Of a stretch of 64,000 nucleotides of DNA, positions 33,881 through 41,804 are shown in pieces. The notes under the pieces were generated by a model. It ran no database searches, was not told where the DNA came from, and saw only the letters and a list, made by a program, of their open reading frames with translations. Origin of the DNA: Elusimicrobiota bacterium (GTDB lineage: Bacteria > Elusimicrobiota > Elusimicrobia > UBA1565 > UBA9628); assembly GCA_003452935.1 (NCBI GenBank), contig DMMY01000004.1:140718-204717 (forward strand), in the 5' to 3' direction. Position 1 is the first letter of the stretch; each line of letters opens with the position of its first letter. The position numbers were made by a program, and so were the translations under genes.

Positions 33881-36800
33881 TCAACCCTGGGCCGGACTTT
33901 CGTCCGCGGCGGCCGCGGGATCAACGCGTTGCGGCGGAGCCTCGAAACCTCCGCCCGCGTCCGTCCCCCGCGCATCCGCGATCTCGGAAACGAGACTCAG
34001 GGGCAAGCCGACCTCCCCTGCTTTTTCTTCCGCCGGGGACGTCACGGCGCTCACCGCGGACAATTCGACCGCCGCGGGCTGCGGCTCGACGCGGGACTGA
34101 GCGTTCGTCGGAGCATGCGTGCCGGCCCGCTTTTGAAATTCTATGGAAACGATCTGGCTGACGCCCTTCTCCTCCATGGTCACGCCATAGATGACGTCCG
34201 CCGCCTCCATGGTGCGCTTGTTGTGGCTGATAATGAGGAACTGGGTGCGCGATCCGAACTCCTTGAGCATGGAGACAAAACGCTCGACGTTGGCGTCATC
34301 CAAGGCGGCATCGGCCTCGTCGAGCATGCAAAAAGGCGAGGGCCGGACCATGAAGAAGGCGAAGAGCAGGGCGATCGCCGTCATGGTTTTTTCCCCTCCC
34401 GACAACAGCGAGATGCTCTGCAGGCGCTTGCCCGGGGGTTGAGCCACGATATCGATGCCGGTATCGAGGATATTGTCGGGATCCGTCATCACCAGGTCGG
34501 CCTCTCCGCCCTCGAAAAGGACCCCATAGAGGCGGCGGAAATGCTCGCGCGTGTCCGTGAAAGTCTGGCGGAAATGCTCGCGCGTCGTGGCGTTGATCTT
34601 CTGGATGGCGGCCTTGAGGTCATCCTTGGCTTGGGTGAGATCGCTGATTTGAGCGTTGAGAAATGATTGCCTCTGGGCCAGGGCTTCGTATTCCTCGGGA
34701 GCGGCCTGATTGATCGGGCCCATATTGGAGAGCCGTTTGCGCAAAGTCTCCAGCTTCTCCAAATCCAGGGTCACCGCGCCATGCTTGGCCTTGGCTTCTT
34801 CCAAGGTCAGCTGCCATTGGTCCCAGAGTTGGGTGCGCAGCATGTCCTGCCGGGTTTGATGGTCGCGGGTGCGCATCTCCAGGTCGTGGAACTCCTGCTG
34901 AGCCGCCTCGAAGTCCGCCTTGAGCCCCAGAAGAGACTCGCGACGCTCGCCCAAGGCCTTGTCCAGGCCCAGCAAGCGCTCGCCGGCGGCCGCGGCCGCG
35001 TTCTCTTGCCCCGAAAGCTCGGCCTGCTGGCACTGGATATGCTGGCGCGACTGATCCTGCACGGCCACGGCCTCTTGCCGGCGCCGGGACAAATCCTCGA
35101 GCTCCGCGCCGCGCTGGGCCACGATGTTCTCCAGATGCTTCTTGCTTTCGGCGAGGCGCTCGTAGCTGTTGGCATGAATGGACATCTCGCGATCCAGGCC
35201 TTCGATCCGGGCCTGGAACACCTGCTGGCTGGAGCGCTTCTCGACCCAAGCATCCTTGGCGCATTGGGCCTTGGCCGAGGCCTCAGCCTCGGTCTGGCGG
35301 CAGGCCTTCTCCCGCGCCTGCGCCTCGAGCTGTCGCGCGCGCAGGCTTTGCAGCTCCTCCTTGATCAAGGATCCTTGCCGGATGATCCCGGTCGCGAATT
35401 CCGTGCCCATCTGCACGTTCTGGCGGCCCAAACTCCAGGCCTCCTCCTTCTCGAGCAGCTGCTGGCGCAGCGACTGCTCGCGCGTGGTCTGGGCGCTCAG
35501 AGCGCCCAGAGCCTCGTGCAGTTTCGACTCAGCCGCCGCCAGTTCCTCAAGGCAAAGCGCCGAAGCGGCGGCCTGCTCGGCGGACTGGCTCTCCAAAGCC
35601 CTCACGCTGGCGCGCAGGTCCTCCAGATCGGAGAGCGAAAGCTGCACCCCGGCTCCGGGCTGAGCCCCGCCGCACACCCAGTGGTCGCCGAACAGGACCT
35701 TATCCAAGGCGTAGCACTCGGAAAAAAGGAAGCGCACCGCGTTCTCATGGCGCGGGTCGTACTGCATATGCCGCAAAAGCGGCTTGGCCTCTTCCGGATA
35801 AGACCGTTCGCCAGCGGCCGGCGGCAAGGTGCTCAGGACCAGGAACCGGGCGCGTCCCGCTCCCGCCGCCTGCAGGAATTCCACCCCGGCGCGAGCCGCG
35901 GCCGAATGCTCGCAAACCACGGCAAAGAGCCGTTCTCCCAGGAGATCCTCGACGTAGGGACGCCACGATTCCTCGACCTGGATAAGGCTGCGGACGCTGC
36001 CGACTACGCCCTCGATGCCGGCATTGAGCACCGCCTGCGCGCCCACCCAGTAGGGATTTTGTCCGCCTTGCGCCTCCAGGGACTCGGCCCGGGCCTTGCT
36101 CCCGGAAAGGTCGGAATGCACGCGCAGAATGCAGTCGGATATCGCCTTCTGCTTATCCCGGAGACCCGCGAGCTCCGATTGGGCGGCCGCCACCCGCGCC
36201 TGGGCTTCTGACGTGCGCGCTGAATGGCCGTCCGCCTCGGACTTCAGGGTTTCATATTCGCGGCGCGAGCGCTCCTCGCTTTCCATGTCCTTTTGCAGAC
36301 CGCGCAAGACCGCGCTCACATGCGCGAATTCGCGTCCCAGGTCGGACTCCCGGGATGAAACCTCGCGGGAAGCCGCCAGAGCGGCTTCGGCCGCGGCCAA
36401 AGCCTCGCCGCGGCGCGCCTCGAGTTCGCGCTGCGCCTCGCCTTGGGCCGCCGCGCACGCGTCCGCCTGCCCCTGCCAGCCCGCGAGTTCCTGCTGAGCG
36501 GCCTCCAGAGCCAAACGGACCCGATCCACTTCCGCGCCCGCTTGAGCGATTTGAGGGTCCATCCCCAAGAGGCGCTCCCGGGCCGCCGCGAGCTCATCGG
36601 AGCACTGCGCAAAACGCTGGTCCACGACGGCGATGGCCTCGGCCGAGGCCCGGCAGCGCTCATCGAGCTTGCCGATCTCGGCCTTGACCCCGGCGATTTT
36701 AGCGCCGACCTCGCCGAACTGAGCCTGCGCCGAAGCTCTTTCGAGCTCGAGGCGCGCGACCTCGGCTTCCTCGCCGCCCACCGCGGCTCTCTTGGAATCA

Positions 36801-37564
36801 AGCCGCTCTTGGACCGGGCCGGCCTTGGCCGCCAAGTCCGCAAGCTGGGTTTCGCAGGCGGTTATCTCCCCCAAAGTCTTGGCCGCTTCCAATCCGACGA
36901 GCTCTTCCTGGTATTTTTTATAGAGCTTGGCCTTGCGGGCCTCGGAGTCGAGTTTTTTTACCTGTTCGTCGATCAGAGAAACGGAATCCATGAGCCGCGC
37001 CATGTCCGCCTCGACGCGTTCCAGCTTGCGCAAGGCCTCCTCGCGCTTGGCCTTGTACTTGGCCACGCCGGCCGCCTCCTCGAAAAGGGCCCGCCGCTCT
37101 TCCGGCTTGGCGCGCAGGACGAAGTCCACGCCGCCCTGGTCGATGATGGCGTAGCCGTCTCCACCCACGCCGGTGTCGAGGAACATGTCCCGGATATCCC
37201 GCAGGCGGCATTGCGTCCGGTTGAGAAAATAAGCCGACTCGCCGGAACGGTAGATGCGGCGCGTGACCGTAACCTCGGAGAATTGCGTGGGCAGCTGGCT
37301 GGAGGAGTTGTCGAATGTCAACGTGACCTCGGTCATGGAAAGAGGCGGGCGCTTCTCCGTTCCGCTGAAGATCACCTCGATCATGGAATCGGCGCGCAAG
37401 GACTTCCACGACATCTCGCCGAGGCACCAGCGCACGCACTCCATGATATTGGACTTGCCGCAGCCGTTGGGGCCCACGATCCCGGTGATGCCGGGGCCAA
37501 AGTCAAGATGCGTCTTGACCGCGAAGGACTTGTAACCGACGATATCTATGGATTTAAGGTACAT
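33881..37564 (-). CDS. smc: Chromosome segregation protein SMC
   Basis: This 1227-residue protein has the complete SMC layout. An N-terminal head has Walker A (GPNGCGKSN, residues 32-40). Long coiled coils flank a hinge near residues 500-680. A C-terminal head has the signature LLSGGEKTMTA near residue 1055 and Walker B MLDEADAALDD near residue 1080. SMC with ScpAB compacts and separates the chromosome. About 80 residues after the head are Ala/Pro/Glu-rich and look disordered, an extension not needed for ATPase function. The start has GAGGT only a few bases upstream. The gene is divergent from mltA across 166 bases. Confidence 0.97.
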   Translation of the reverse strand: MYLKSIDIVGYKSFAVKTHLDFGPGITGIVGPNGCGKSNIMECVRWCLGEMSWKSLRADSMIEVIFSGTEKRPPLSMTEVTLTFDNSSSQLPTQFSEVTVTRRIYRSGESAYFLNRTQCRLRDIRDMFLDTGVGGDGYAIIDQGGVDFVLRAKPEERRALFEEAAGVAKYKAKREEALRKLERVEADMARLMDSVSLIDEQVKKLDSEARKAKLYKKYQEELVGLEAAKTLGEITACETQLADLAAKAGPVQERLDSKRAAVGGEEAEVARLELERASAQAQFGEVGAKIAGVKAEIGKLDERCRASAEAIAVVDQRFAQCSDELAAARERLLGMDPQIAQAGAEVDRVRLALEAAQQELAGWQGQADACAAAQGEAQRELEARRGEALAAAEAALAASREVSSRESDLGREFAHVSAVLRGLQKDMESEERSRREYETLKSEADGHSARTSEAQARVAAAQSELAGLRDKQKAISDCILRVHSDLSGSKARAESLEAQGGQNPYWVGAQAVLNAGIEGVVGSVRSLIQVEESWRPYVEDLLGERLFAVVCEHSAAARAGVEFLQAAGAGRARFLVLSTLPPAAGERSYPEEAKPLLRHMQYDPRHENAVRFLFSECYALDKVLFGDHWVCGGAQPGAGVQLSLSDLEDLRASVRALESQSAEQAAASALCLEELAAAESKLHEALGALSAQTTREQSLRQQLLEKEEAWSLGRQNVQMGTEFATGIIRQGSLIKEELQSLRARQLEAQAREKACRQTEAEASAKAQCAKDAWVEKRSSQQVFQARIEGLDREMSIHANSYERLAESKKHLENIVAQRGAELEDLSRRRQEAVAVQDQSRQHIQCQQAELSGQENAAAAAGERLLGLDKALGERRESLLGLKADFEAAQQEFHDLEMRTRDHQTRQDMLRTQLWDQWQLTLEEAKAKHGAVTLDLEKLETLRKRLSNMGPINQAAPEEYEALAQRQSFLNAQISDLTQAKDDLKAAIQKINATTREHFRQTFTDTREHFRRLYGVLFEGGEADLVMTDPDNILDTGIDIVAQPPGKRLQSISLLSGGEKTMTAIALLFAFFMVRPSPFCMLDEADAALDDANVERFVSMLKEFGSRTQFLIISHNKRTMEAADVIYGVTMEEKGVSQIVSIEFQKRAGTHAPTNAQSRVEPQPAAVELSAVSAVTSPAEEKAGEVGLPLSLVSEIADARGTDAGGGFEAPPQRVDPAAAADESPAQG

Positions 37565-37695
37565 GGCACCTCAGGCGCAAGAAGGAAAACGGTTTTCCAT
37601 CTTTTATTATCTATTGCTATTTGCGTACGAAATAAGGATAATTACTATAGCAAATTACGACGGAGAAATCAAGAAAACCGTCGACGATTCAAGGG

Positions 37696-37725
37696 GTGAC
37701 GTCCGGCTCTTTTTTTATCTATACT
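37696..37725 (+). promoter_or_regulatory. Promoter of mltA (GTGACG-18-TATACT)
   Basis: GTGACG (37696-37701) and TATACT (37720-37725) are 18 bases apart and ATG 37731 follows five bases later. The AT-rich smc-mltA intergenic region also has a 7-bp inverted repeat (TTGCTAT and ATAGCAA, about 37614-37655) of unknown use. Confidence 0.5.
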
Positions 37726-37730
37726 CGCTC

Positions 37731-38987
37731 ATGAGCTCCATTATGATCTCCATCGCCACCCTGGTCGTGACCTTGGCCGCGGCTCAAGCTCCCGCTCCGT
37801 CCGTTTCCAGCGCCGCCGCTCCCGCCCCGGTCTCGGCCCCGGCCCAGCCGCCCCTGCGCTTGCTCTCCCCCGCAGAGCTTCCGGTCTTCGCGGACACTTT
37901 CCAGTCCAAGGCCAACCTGGCCAAAGCCGCCAAGAAAACGCTCGCCTATCTCAAGAAACAGGAAGGCGGTTCCCGCTACTTCCACATCGGAGGCCGGGAC
38001 TACGGGACCGCCATCCTGGCCGACAGCATCCGGGAGCTGCTCCGAATTATAAACGAAGCCCGGACGCCGGAAGAGCTCGATGCCCTCGTGCGGGAAAGAT
38101 TCGACGTGTTCCAATCCATAGGCAGCGACGGACAGGGAAAGGTCGTCTTCTCTTCCTATTATCAGCCCGTACTGCCGGCCTCGATCAAGAAGTCTCCCAA
38201 ATACCCGGTCCCGATCTACCGGCGTCCGCCGGACATGGTGGAAGCGGACCTCTCCGCCTTCGACAAGAAATACGGCTCCGACACCCTGGTCGGCCGCGTG
38301 ACCAAGGACAAGCGTCTGGTCCCCTATTTCTCCCGCGAGGAGATCGATGTCCGCAAAGCCCTTTTTGGCAAGGGCCATGAACTGGCCTGGCTCAAGACCA
38401 AGTACGACGCGCTCGACCTCCATATCCAGGGGTCGGGCATCCTCAAATTCCCATCGGGCAAGGAAATACTGGCCCGCTACGCGGCGACCAACGCCCGGCC
38501 CTACAACTCCGTGGGCCTGGTGCTCCTCAAGACCGGGGCCTTGACCCGGGAGGAATTGACCCACGCCAAGCTGCGCGAATATTTCCGCACCCACCCGGAA
38601 GCCGAGGATTTCGTCATCTCGCAAAATCCGCGCTACACATTCTTCGAGCTGGCGCCATTACCCCCGGATGGAGAGCCTTTGGGAACCATCATGGAGTCGC
38701 TCTCGCCCTCGCGCTCCATAGCCATAGACCCCGCGATCATACCATTAGGCGCCCTGGCTTATTTCAGCACGGTATCGCCCCAGGCCGACAAGGAAGGGCG
38801 GCTTCTGGGGCAGTTTCCCAACAGCCGCTTCGCCCTGTGCATGGACACCGGCGGCGCCATCAAGGGCCCGGGACGGGTGGACATCTACGCGGGCCACGGG
38901 AAAATGGCCGACACCACGGCGCGCAACCAGTGGAACGAGGGCAAGCTTTACATACTGGTCAAGAAAGTCCCCGCCCGGGAACGCTAA
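37731..38987 (+). CDS. mltA: MltA-type membrane-bound lytic murein transglycosylase
   Basis: This 418-residue protein starts MSSIMISIATL with a signal peptide and a Pro/Ala linker. The MltA domain includes FSSYYQPVLPAS and PIYRRPPDM, and the 3D (double-psi barrel) domain ends in CMDTGGAIKGPGRVDIYAGHG, where the Asp of DTGG is the expected catalytic residue. The enzyme cleaves the glycan strand of peptidoglycan in the periplasm to give 1,6-anhydro ends. No lipobox Cys is visible, so it may be soluble or anchored by the signal sequence. The start at 37731 is chosen from TATACT five bases upstream and removes a 61-codon unlikely extension. It is convergent with mtgA, with 12 bases between stops. 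Confidence 0.92.
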   Translation: MSSIMISIATLVVTLAAAQAPAPSVSSAAAPAPVSAPAQPPLRLLSPAELPVFADTFQSKANLAKAAKKTLAYLKKQEGGSRYFHIGGRDYGTAILADSIRELLRIINEARTPEELDALVRERFDVFQSIGSDGQGKVVFSSYYQPVLPASIKKSPKYPVPIYRRPPDMVEADLSAFDKKYGSDTLVGRVTKDKRLVPYFSREEIDVRKALFGKGHELAWLKTKYDALDLHIQGSGILKFPSGKEILARYAATNARPYNSVGLVLLKTGALTREELTHAKLREYFRTHPEAEDFVISQNPRYTFFELAPLPPDGEPLGTIMESLSPSRSIAIDPAIIPLGALAYFSTVSPQADKEGRLLGQFPNSRFALCMDTGGAIKGPGRVDIYAGHGKMADTTARNQWNEGKLYILVKKVPARER

Positions 38988-38999
38988 AGCCCGGCGGAT

Positions 39000-39815
39000 T
39001 CAGAAGCCGGCCCCGGCCGAGGTGGACGCAAGGACCCCGGCATTATCCTGGGGCGCGATCGTCTCCACCCGCAGTTCGCCGTCCGATATCTCGAAATCCT
39101 CTTCGGGCAAAAACCCCGAAGCCCGCATGCGGCCCATGATCCGGCGCATGTTTCTCTCCACGTAGCGCCCCTTCCGGGCCGGGCTCCAGCGGCGCGGGTT
39201 GGGCAGGACCACGGCCATGGCCACGGCTTCCTCGGCGCTCAGATCCGCGGCGGATTTCCCGAAGTAGGCCTGGGCCGCGGCCTCCGCGCCGTAGATGCCC
39301 TTGCCCCATTCGGCGATGTTGAGATAAAGCTCGAAGATGCGCCTCTTGCCGAGCTCTTTTTCCAGCCTCCGCGCGATGAGCAGTTCCTTGACCTTGCGCA
39401 AGGGATTCTTCGAGGGCGACAGATACAGATTGCGCGCCACCTGCTGGGTAATAGTGCTCCCGCCATAGGCCAAGCGCCGCATCTGCCAATCCCTCTCCAA
39501 GGCCGTCCTGACGCTATCCCAATCCACGCCGTCATGCCGATAGAAGGCGTCATCCTCGGCGATAAGCACCGCATTCTTAAGATGCTGGGAAATTTTAACC
39601 CAAGGCAGCCAGTTCAGGCGCGGATCGAACCTTTTGCCGGAGCGCCGCGCCTGACTGCGGCGCAATTCGATATATGAAGTGGTCTTGGGATTGTTCCGGC
39701 GCAAGGGCCTGACATCAGGCAGCCAAAAAATATAGACGAGCGAAGCCAAAAGCGCCGCGCCCACGCATTTCCAGAGCGCGCCTTTCCATCTTGGAACTCG
39801 TCTTTTGGCGGACAT
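39000..39815 (-). CDS. mtgA: Monofunctional peptidoglycan glycosyltransferase
   Basis: This 271-residue GT51 protein has one N-terminal membrane anchor (ALLASLVYIFWLP) and the motifs AEDDAFYRHDGVDW with the catalytic Glu, YGGSTITQQVARN, RKVKELLIARRLEKEL and ELYLNIAEWG. It polymerises lipid II into glycan strands on the outer face of the inner membrane without a transpeptidase domain. A C-terminal tail of about 35 residues follows the domain. It lies six bases after the stop of the receiver-domain gene and is co-transcribed with it. The synthetic MtgA and the degradative MltA are convergent neighbours. Confidence 0.95.
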   Translation of the reverse strand: MSAKRRVPRWKGALWKCVGAALLASLVYIFWLPDVRPLRRNNPKTTSYIELRRSQARRSGKRFDPRLNWLPWVKISQHLKNAVLIAEDDAFYRHDGVDWDSVRTALERDWQMRRLAYGGSTITQQVARNLYLSPSKNPLRKVKELLIARRLEKELGKRRIFELYLNIAEWGKGIYGAEAAAQAYFGKSAADLSAEEAVAMAVVLPNPRRWSPARKGRYVERNMRRIMGRMRASGFLPEEDFEISDGELRVETIAPQDNAGVLASTSAGAGF

Positions 39816-39821
39816 GCGGAC

Positions 39822-40940
39822 TCAGAGGACGAGCCGCTGTCCTGTGGCCACGACGGGGCAGTCGAGGGGGGCCTTGCCGGAGGCTGCCCGGTCTCGGGCT
39901 TGGCCGGCCAGACGCTCATCGCCGCAGGGCAGGAGAATGAGCCTCTTGACCCGGGCTGCGAGGGCCATGTCGACCACGCTTTCCCAAGGGCCGCAACCAG
40001 CCTGGCAGCCGTGAATAAGGATATCCGCTCCCTGAAAAAAACTCCTGAATTTTTCCCATTCATGGTCCCGACGGGAGCAAGAAGCGGCGTCAAATTGGTG
40101 CCAAGGGCAATACACGACGCGGCGGCCGTGAAAATCCACGCCGTAGGCTACGGCGACGCCGGGGAATCGAGTGTAGCGCACCGCGCCCACGACGCCCGGA
40201 GCCAGAGCGAACTCGCCTTCCCGCTGCGGGAACAGGAGCGGCAGATGCCCATAAGAAGCCGCCGCGGCATGCTCCGACATGCCGGGCGCCAGGAGCTGCA
40301 AATCGCCCTCCGGCGTATCCGGACCAGCCACGCGCACCGGGCATCCCAAGCCGAGCAAGGCGCCGCCGGCGCGAAGCAGGGACAAATTGTCCTCCATATA
40401 TCGGCTGATAAGTATCCAGCAGTTGCCCGGCCCCGCAGCCCGCTCAGCCGCCCAGGCAGCGGCAAGCTCTCCCCCGTCGAGGAACACCCATAAGGAAGCC
40501 GCCTCCAGCACCGCGCCCCCATCGAGCAGAGTCAGGGCCACGGGCAAGTCGCCGCGCGGCTGCGCCGGCGCGCCGTCTAGGCCGATGAGGCCCGCCACGC
40601 CGCGCGCCAGGCCCTCGGGCTGGAAGGGCTTGGCCAGGAAGGCGTCCGCGCCGTAGCGCAGGGCCCGTTCCTTCTCATGCGGAAAATTCTTGGACGTGAC
40701 GATCATCACCTTGACGTGCCCCGTGGCCGGATTGGCCTTGATGGCCCGGCAGACGGAAAGCCCGTCAGCGCCCTGCATCATGATGTCGAGCACCACCACC
40801 CTGGGCCTTGAGTCCTGGATGATCTGGGCCGCGCCCGCGGCGCTAAGATAATGCTCCACGGTAAGGCCCAAGCCGCGCAGGACCTCCCTAGCCAAGTCGC
40901 CTATAGAAGGGTCGTCGTCGAAAATGATGACATCAGCCAT
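39822..40940 (-). CDS. Response regulator receiver fused to a degenerate metallo-beta-lactamase-like domain
   Basis: This is a 372-residue protein. Residues 1-120 are a receiver domain with FDDDPS acidic residues, phosphoacceptor Asp in VVVLDIMM, VTSK and AKPF. Residues about 130-372 follow the plan of a metallo-beta-lactamase fold (VVYCPWHQFD, ADILIHGCQAG, VKRLILLPC). However, the HxHxDH motif and other metal ligands are absent, so it is probably a binding or signalling output rather than a hydrolase. No histidine kinase lies nearby. Downstream mtgA is six bases away, suggesting a link to cell-wall synthesis. The REC call is firm; the second-domain call is tentative. Confidence 0.75.
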   Translation of the reverse strand: MADVIIFDDDPSIGDLAREVLRGLGLTVEHYLSAAGAAQIIQDSRPRVVVLDIMMQGADGLSVCRAIKANPATGHVKVMIVTSKNFPHEKERALRYGADAFLAKPFQPEGLARGVAGLIGLDGAPAQPRGDLPVALTLLDGGAVLEAASLWVFLDGGELAAAWAAERAAGPGNCWILISRYMEDNLSLLRAGGALLGLGCPVRVAGPDTPEGDLQLLAPGMSEHAAAASYGHLPLLFPQREGEFALAPGVVGAVRYTRFPGVAVAYGVDFHGRRVVYCPWHQFDAASCSRRDHEWEKFRSFFQGADILIHGCQAGCGPWESVVDMALAARVKRLILLPCGDERLAGQARDRAASGKAPLDCPVVATGQRLVL

Positions 40941-40961
40941 CCCCTTTAGATTAGCAAATGC

Positions 40962-41026
40962 GGTGCCAGACGTGAACTTGCGGAACTTACTGGCTGAAAA
41001 AGTTCCGCAAGTTCACGTCTGGCACC
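40962..41026. repeat. 27-bp perfect inverted repeat with 11-base loop (REP/MITE-like)
   Basis: Arms 40962-40988 and 41000-41026 are perfectly complementary, beginning GGTGCCAGACGTGAAC and ending in the reverse complement, around an 11-base loop. It lies between a divergent gene pair, where a terminator is not needed, and has no T-tract. Long, perfect, GC-moderate palindromes of this kind are typical of REP elements moved by TnpA-REP (RAYT) transposases, but no transposase is in the window. Confidence 0.6.
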
Positions 41027-41067
41027 ATTATCCTTGCAGCGTCGAGGCCAAGATGATTGAATAAATC

Positions 41068-41745
41068 ATGCTTTCATGGCTTTATCAAGCGCGCTTGGCG
41101 CAACGAGACAACGGCGATCCTTTCCTTGAGCTCGATGCTTATGAGTCCCCAGAGGGCCGCGCGCGCCTCGACCGCATCGACGCCTCATTTTTGACCCGGC
41201 TCAAGGGCATGGGCCTGGCCCAAGGCAAGGTCCTGGTCCTGGGCGCCGGCGCCGGAAGATTGGTCCTTAAGCTAGCCCGGGAATTTCCCGGCTGCGAAAC
41301 GACCGGCATTGACCGCTGCGCCGCGGCCTTGGAGGAAGGCATAGAAAAGGCCCGCCCCTTGGGCCTCGTGGGAAAGGTCTGGCTTGTCGAAGGCGACGCC
41401 TGCCGCCTGGATTTTCCCGACAGTTCCTTTGACGCCGTCCTCTGCGACAATCTGCTGCACCACATCCCGGATCCCGTTAGAATGCTCAATGAAGCCGGGC
41501 GCGTGGCGCGGCCCGAGGCGCGCGTCCTCATCCGGGATTTGTCCCGGCCGCTGCGCCCGGCCTGGGCCTGGCTGCGGCCGCGTCGCGACCCGGAATACCC
41601 GGAGCCTTTGCGGGCTAGTTATCTCCAATCCCTGCAGGCCGCTTACACCTTGGCCGAACTGCGTGAACTCTCGTCCCGGTCCCGGCTCGCCCAGGCCAGG
41701 ATTTCCCTCGACGAGGACCATAGGCTGATCCTGGCGCTGCCATAA
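41068..41745 (+). CDS. Class I SAM-dependent methyltransferase
   Basis: This 225-residue protein has the SAM-binding motif I VLVLGAGAGRLVLKLA, acidic motif II TTGIDRC, VEGDACRLDFPDSSFD and motif IV CDNLLHHIPDP, as in ubiquinone/menaquinone-type and related small-molecule methyltransferases. The substrate is not evident. A weak promoter is visible (TTGCAG, 17 bases, TTGAAT), ending five bases before the ATG; the 27-bp inverted repeat lies just upstream of it. It stands alone and is convergent with the exported peptidase gene. Confidence 0.88.
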   Translation: MLSWLYQARLAQRDNGDPFLELDAYESPEGRARLDRIDASFLTRLKGMGLAQGKVLVLGAGAGRLVLKLAREFPGCETTGIDRCAAALEEGIEKARPLGLVGKVWLVEGDACRLDFPDSSFDAVLCDNLLHHIPDPVRMLNEAGRVARPEARVLIRDLSRPLRPAWAWLRPRRDPEYPEPLRASYLQSLQAAYTLAELRELSSRSRLAQARISLDEDHRLILALP

Positions 41746-41750
41746 ATGAA

Positions 41751-41776
41751 CCGCCGGGCTCTTGCGAGCCCGGCGG
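41751..41776 (-). terminator. GC-rich hairpin between convergent genes
   Basis: CCGCCGGGCTC, a TTGC loop, then GAGCCCGGCGG form an 11-bp perfect stem. On the minus strand it is followed by TTCATTTAT, so it best fits a terminator for the exported peptidase gene; on the plus strand no T-run follows. Confidence 0.6.
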
Positions 41777-41804
41777 TCACACAGGAACCTTCCACGGAGC
41801 TAAC

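Noticed and set aside
40962..41026. 27-bp inverted repeat as an intrinsic terminator
   Set aside because: It lies between divergent genes, not after a stop codon, and neither side has a T-tract.
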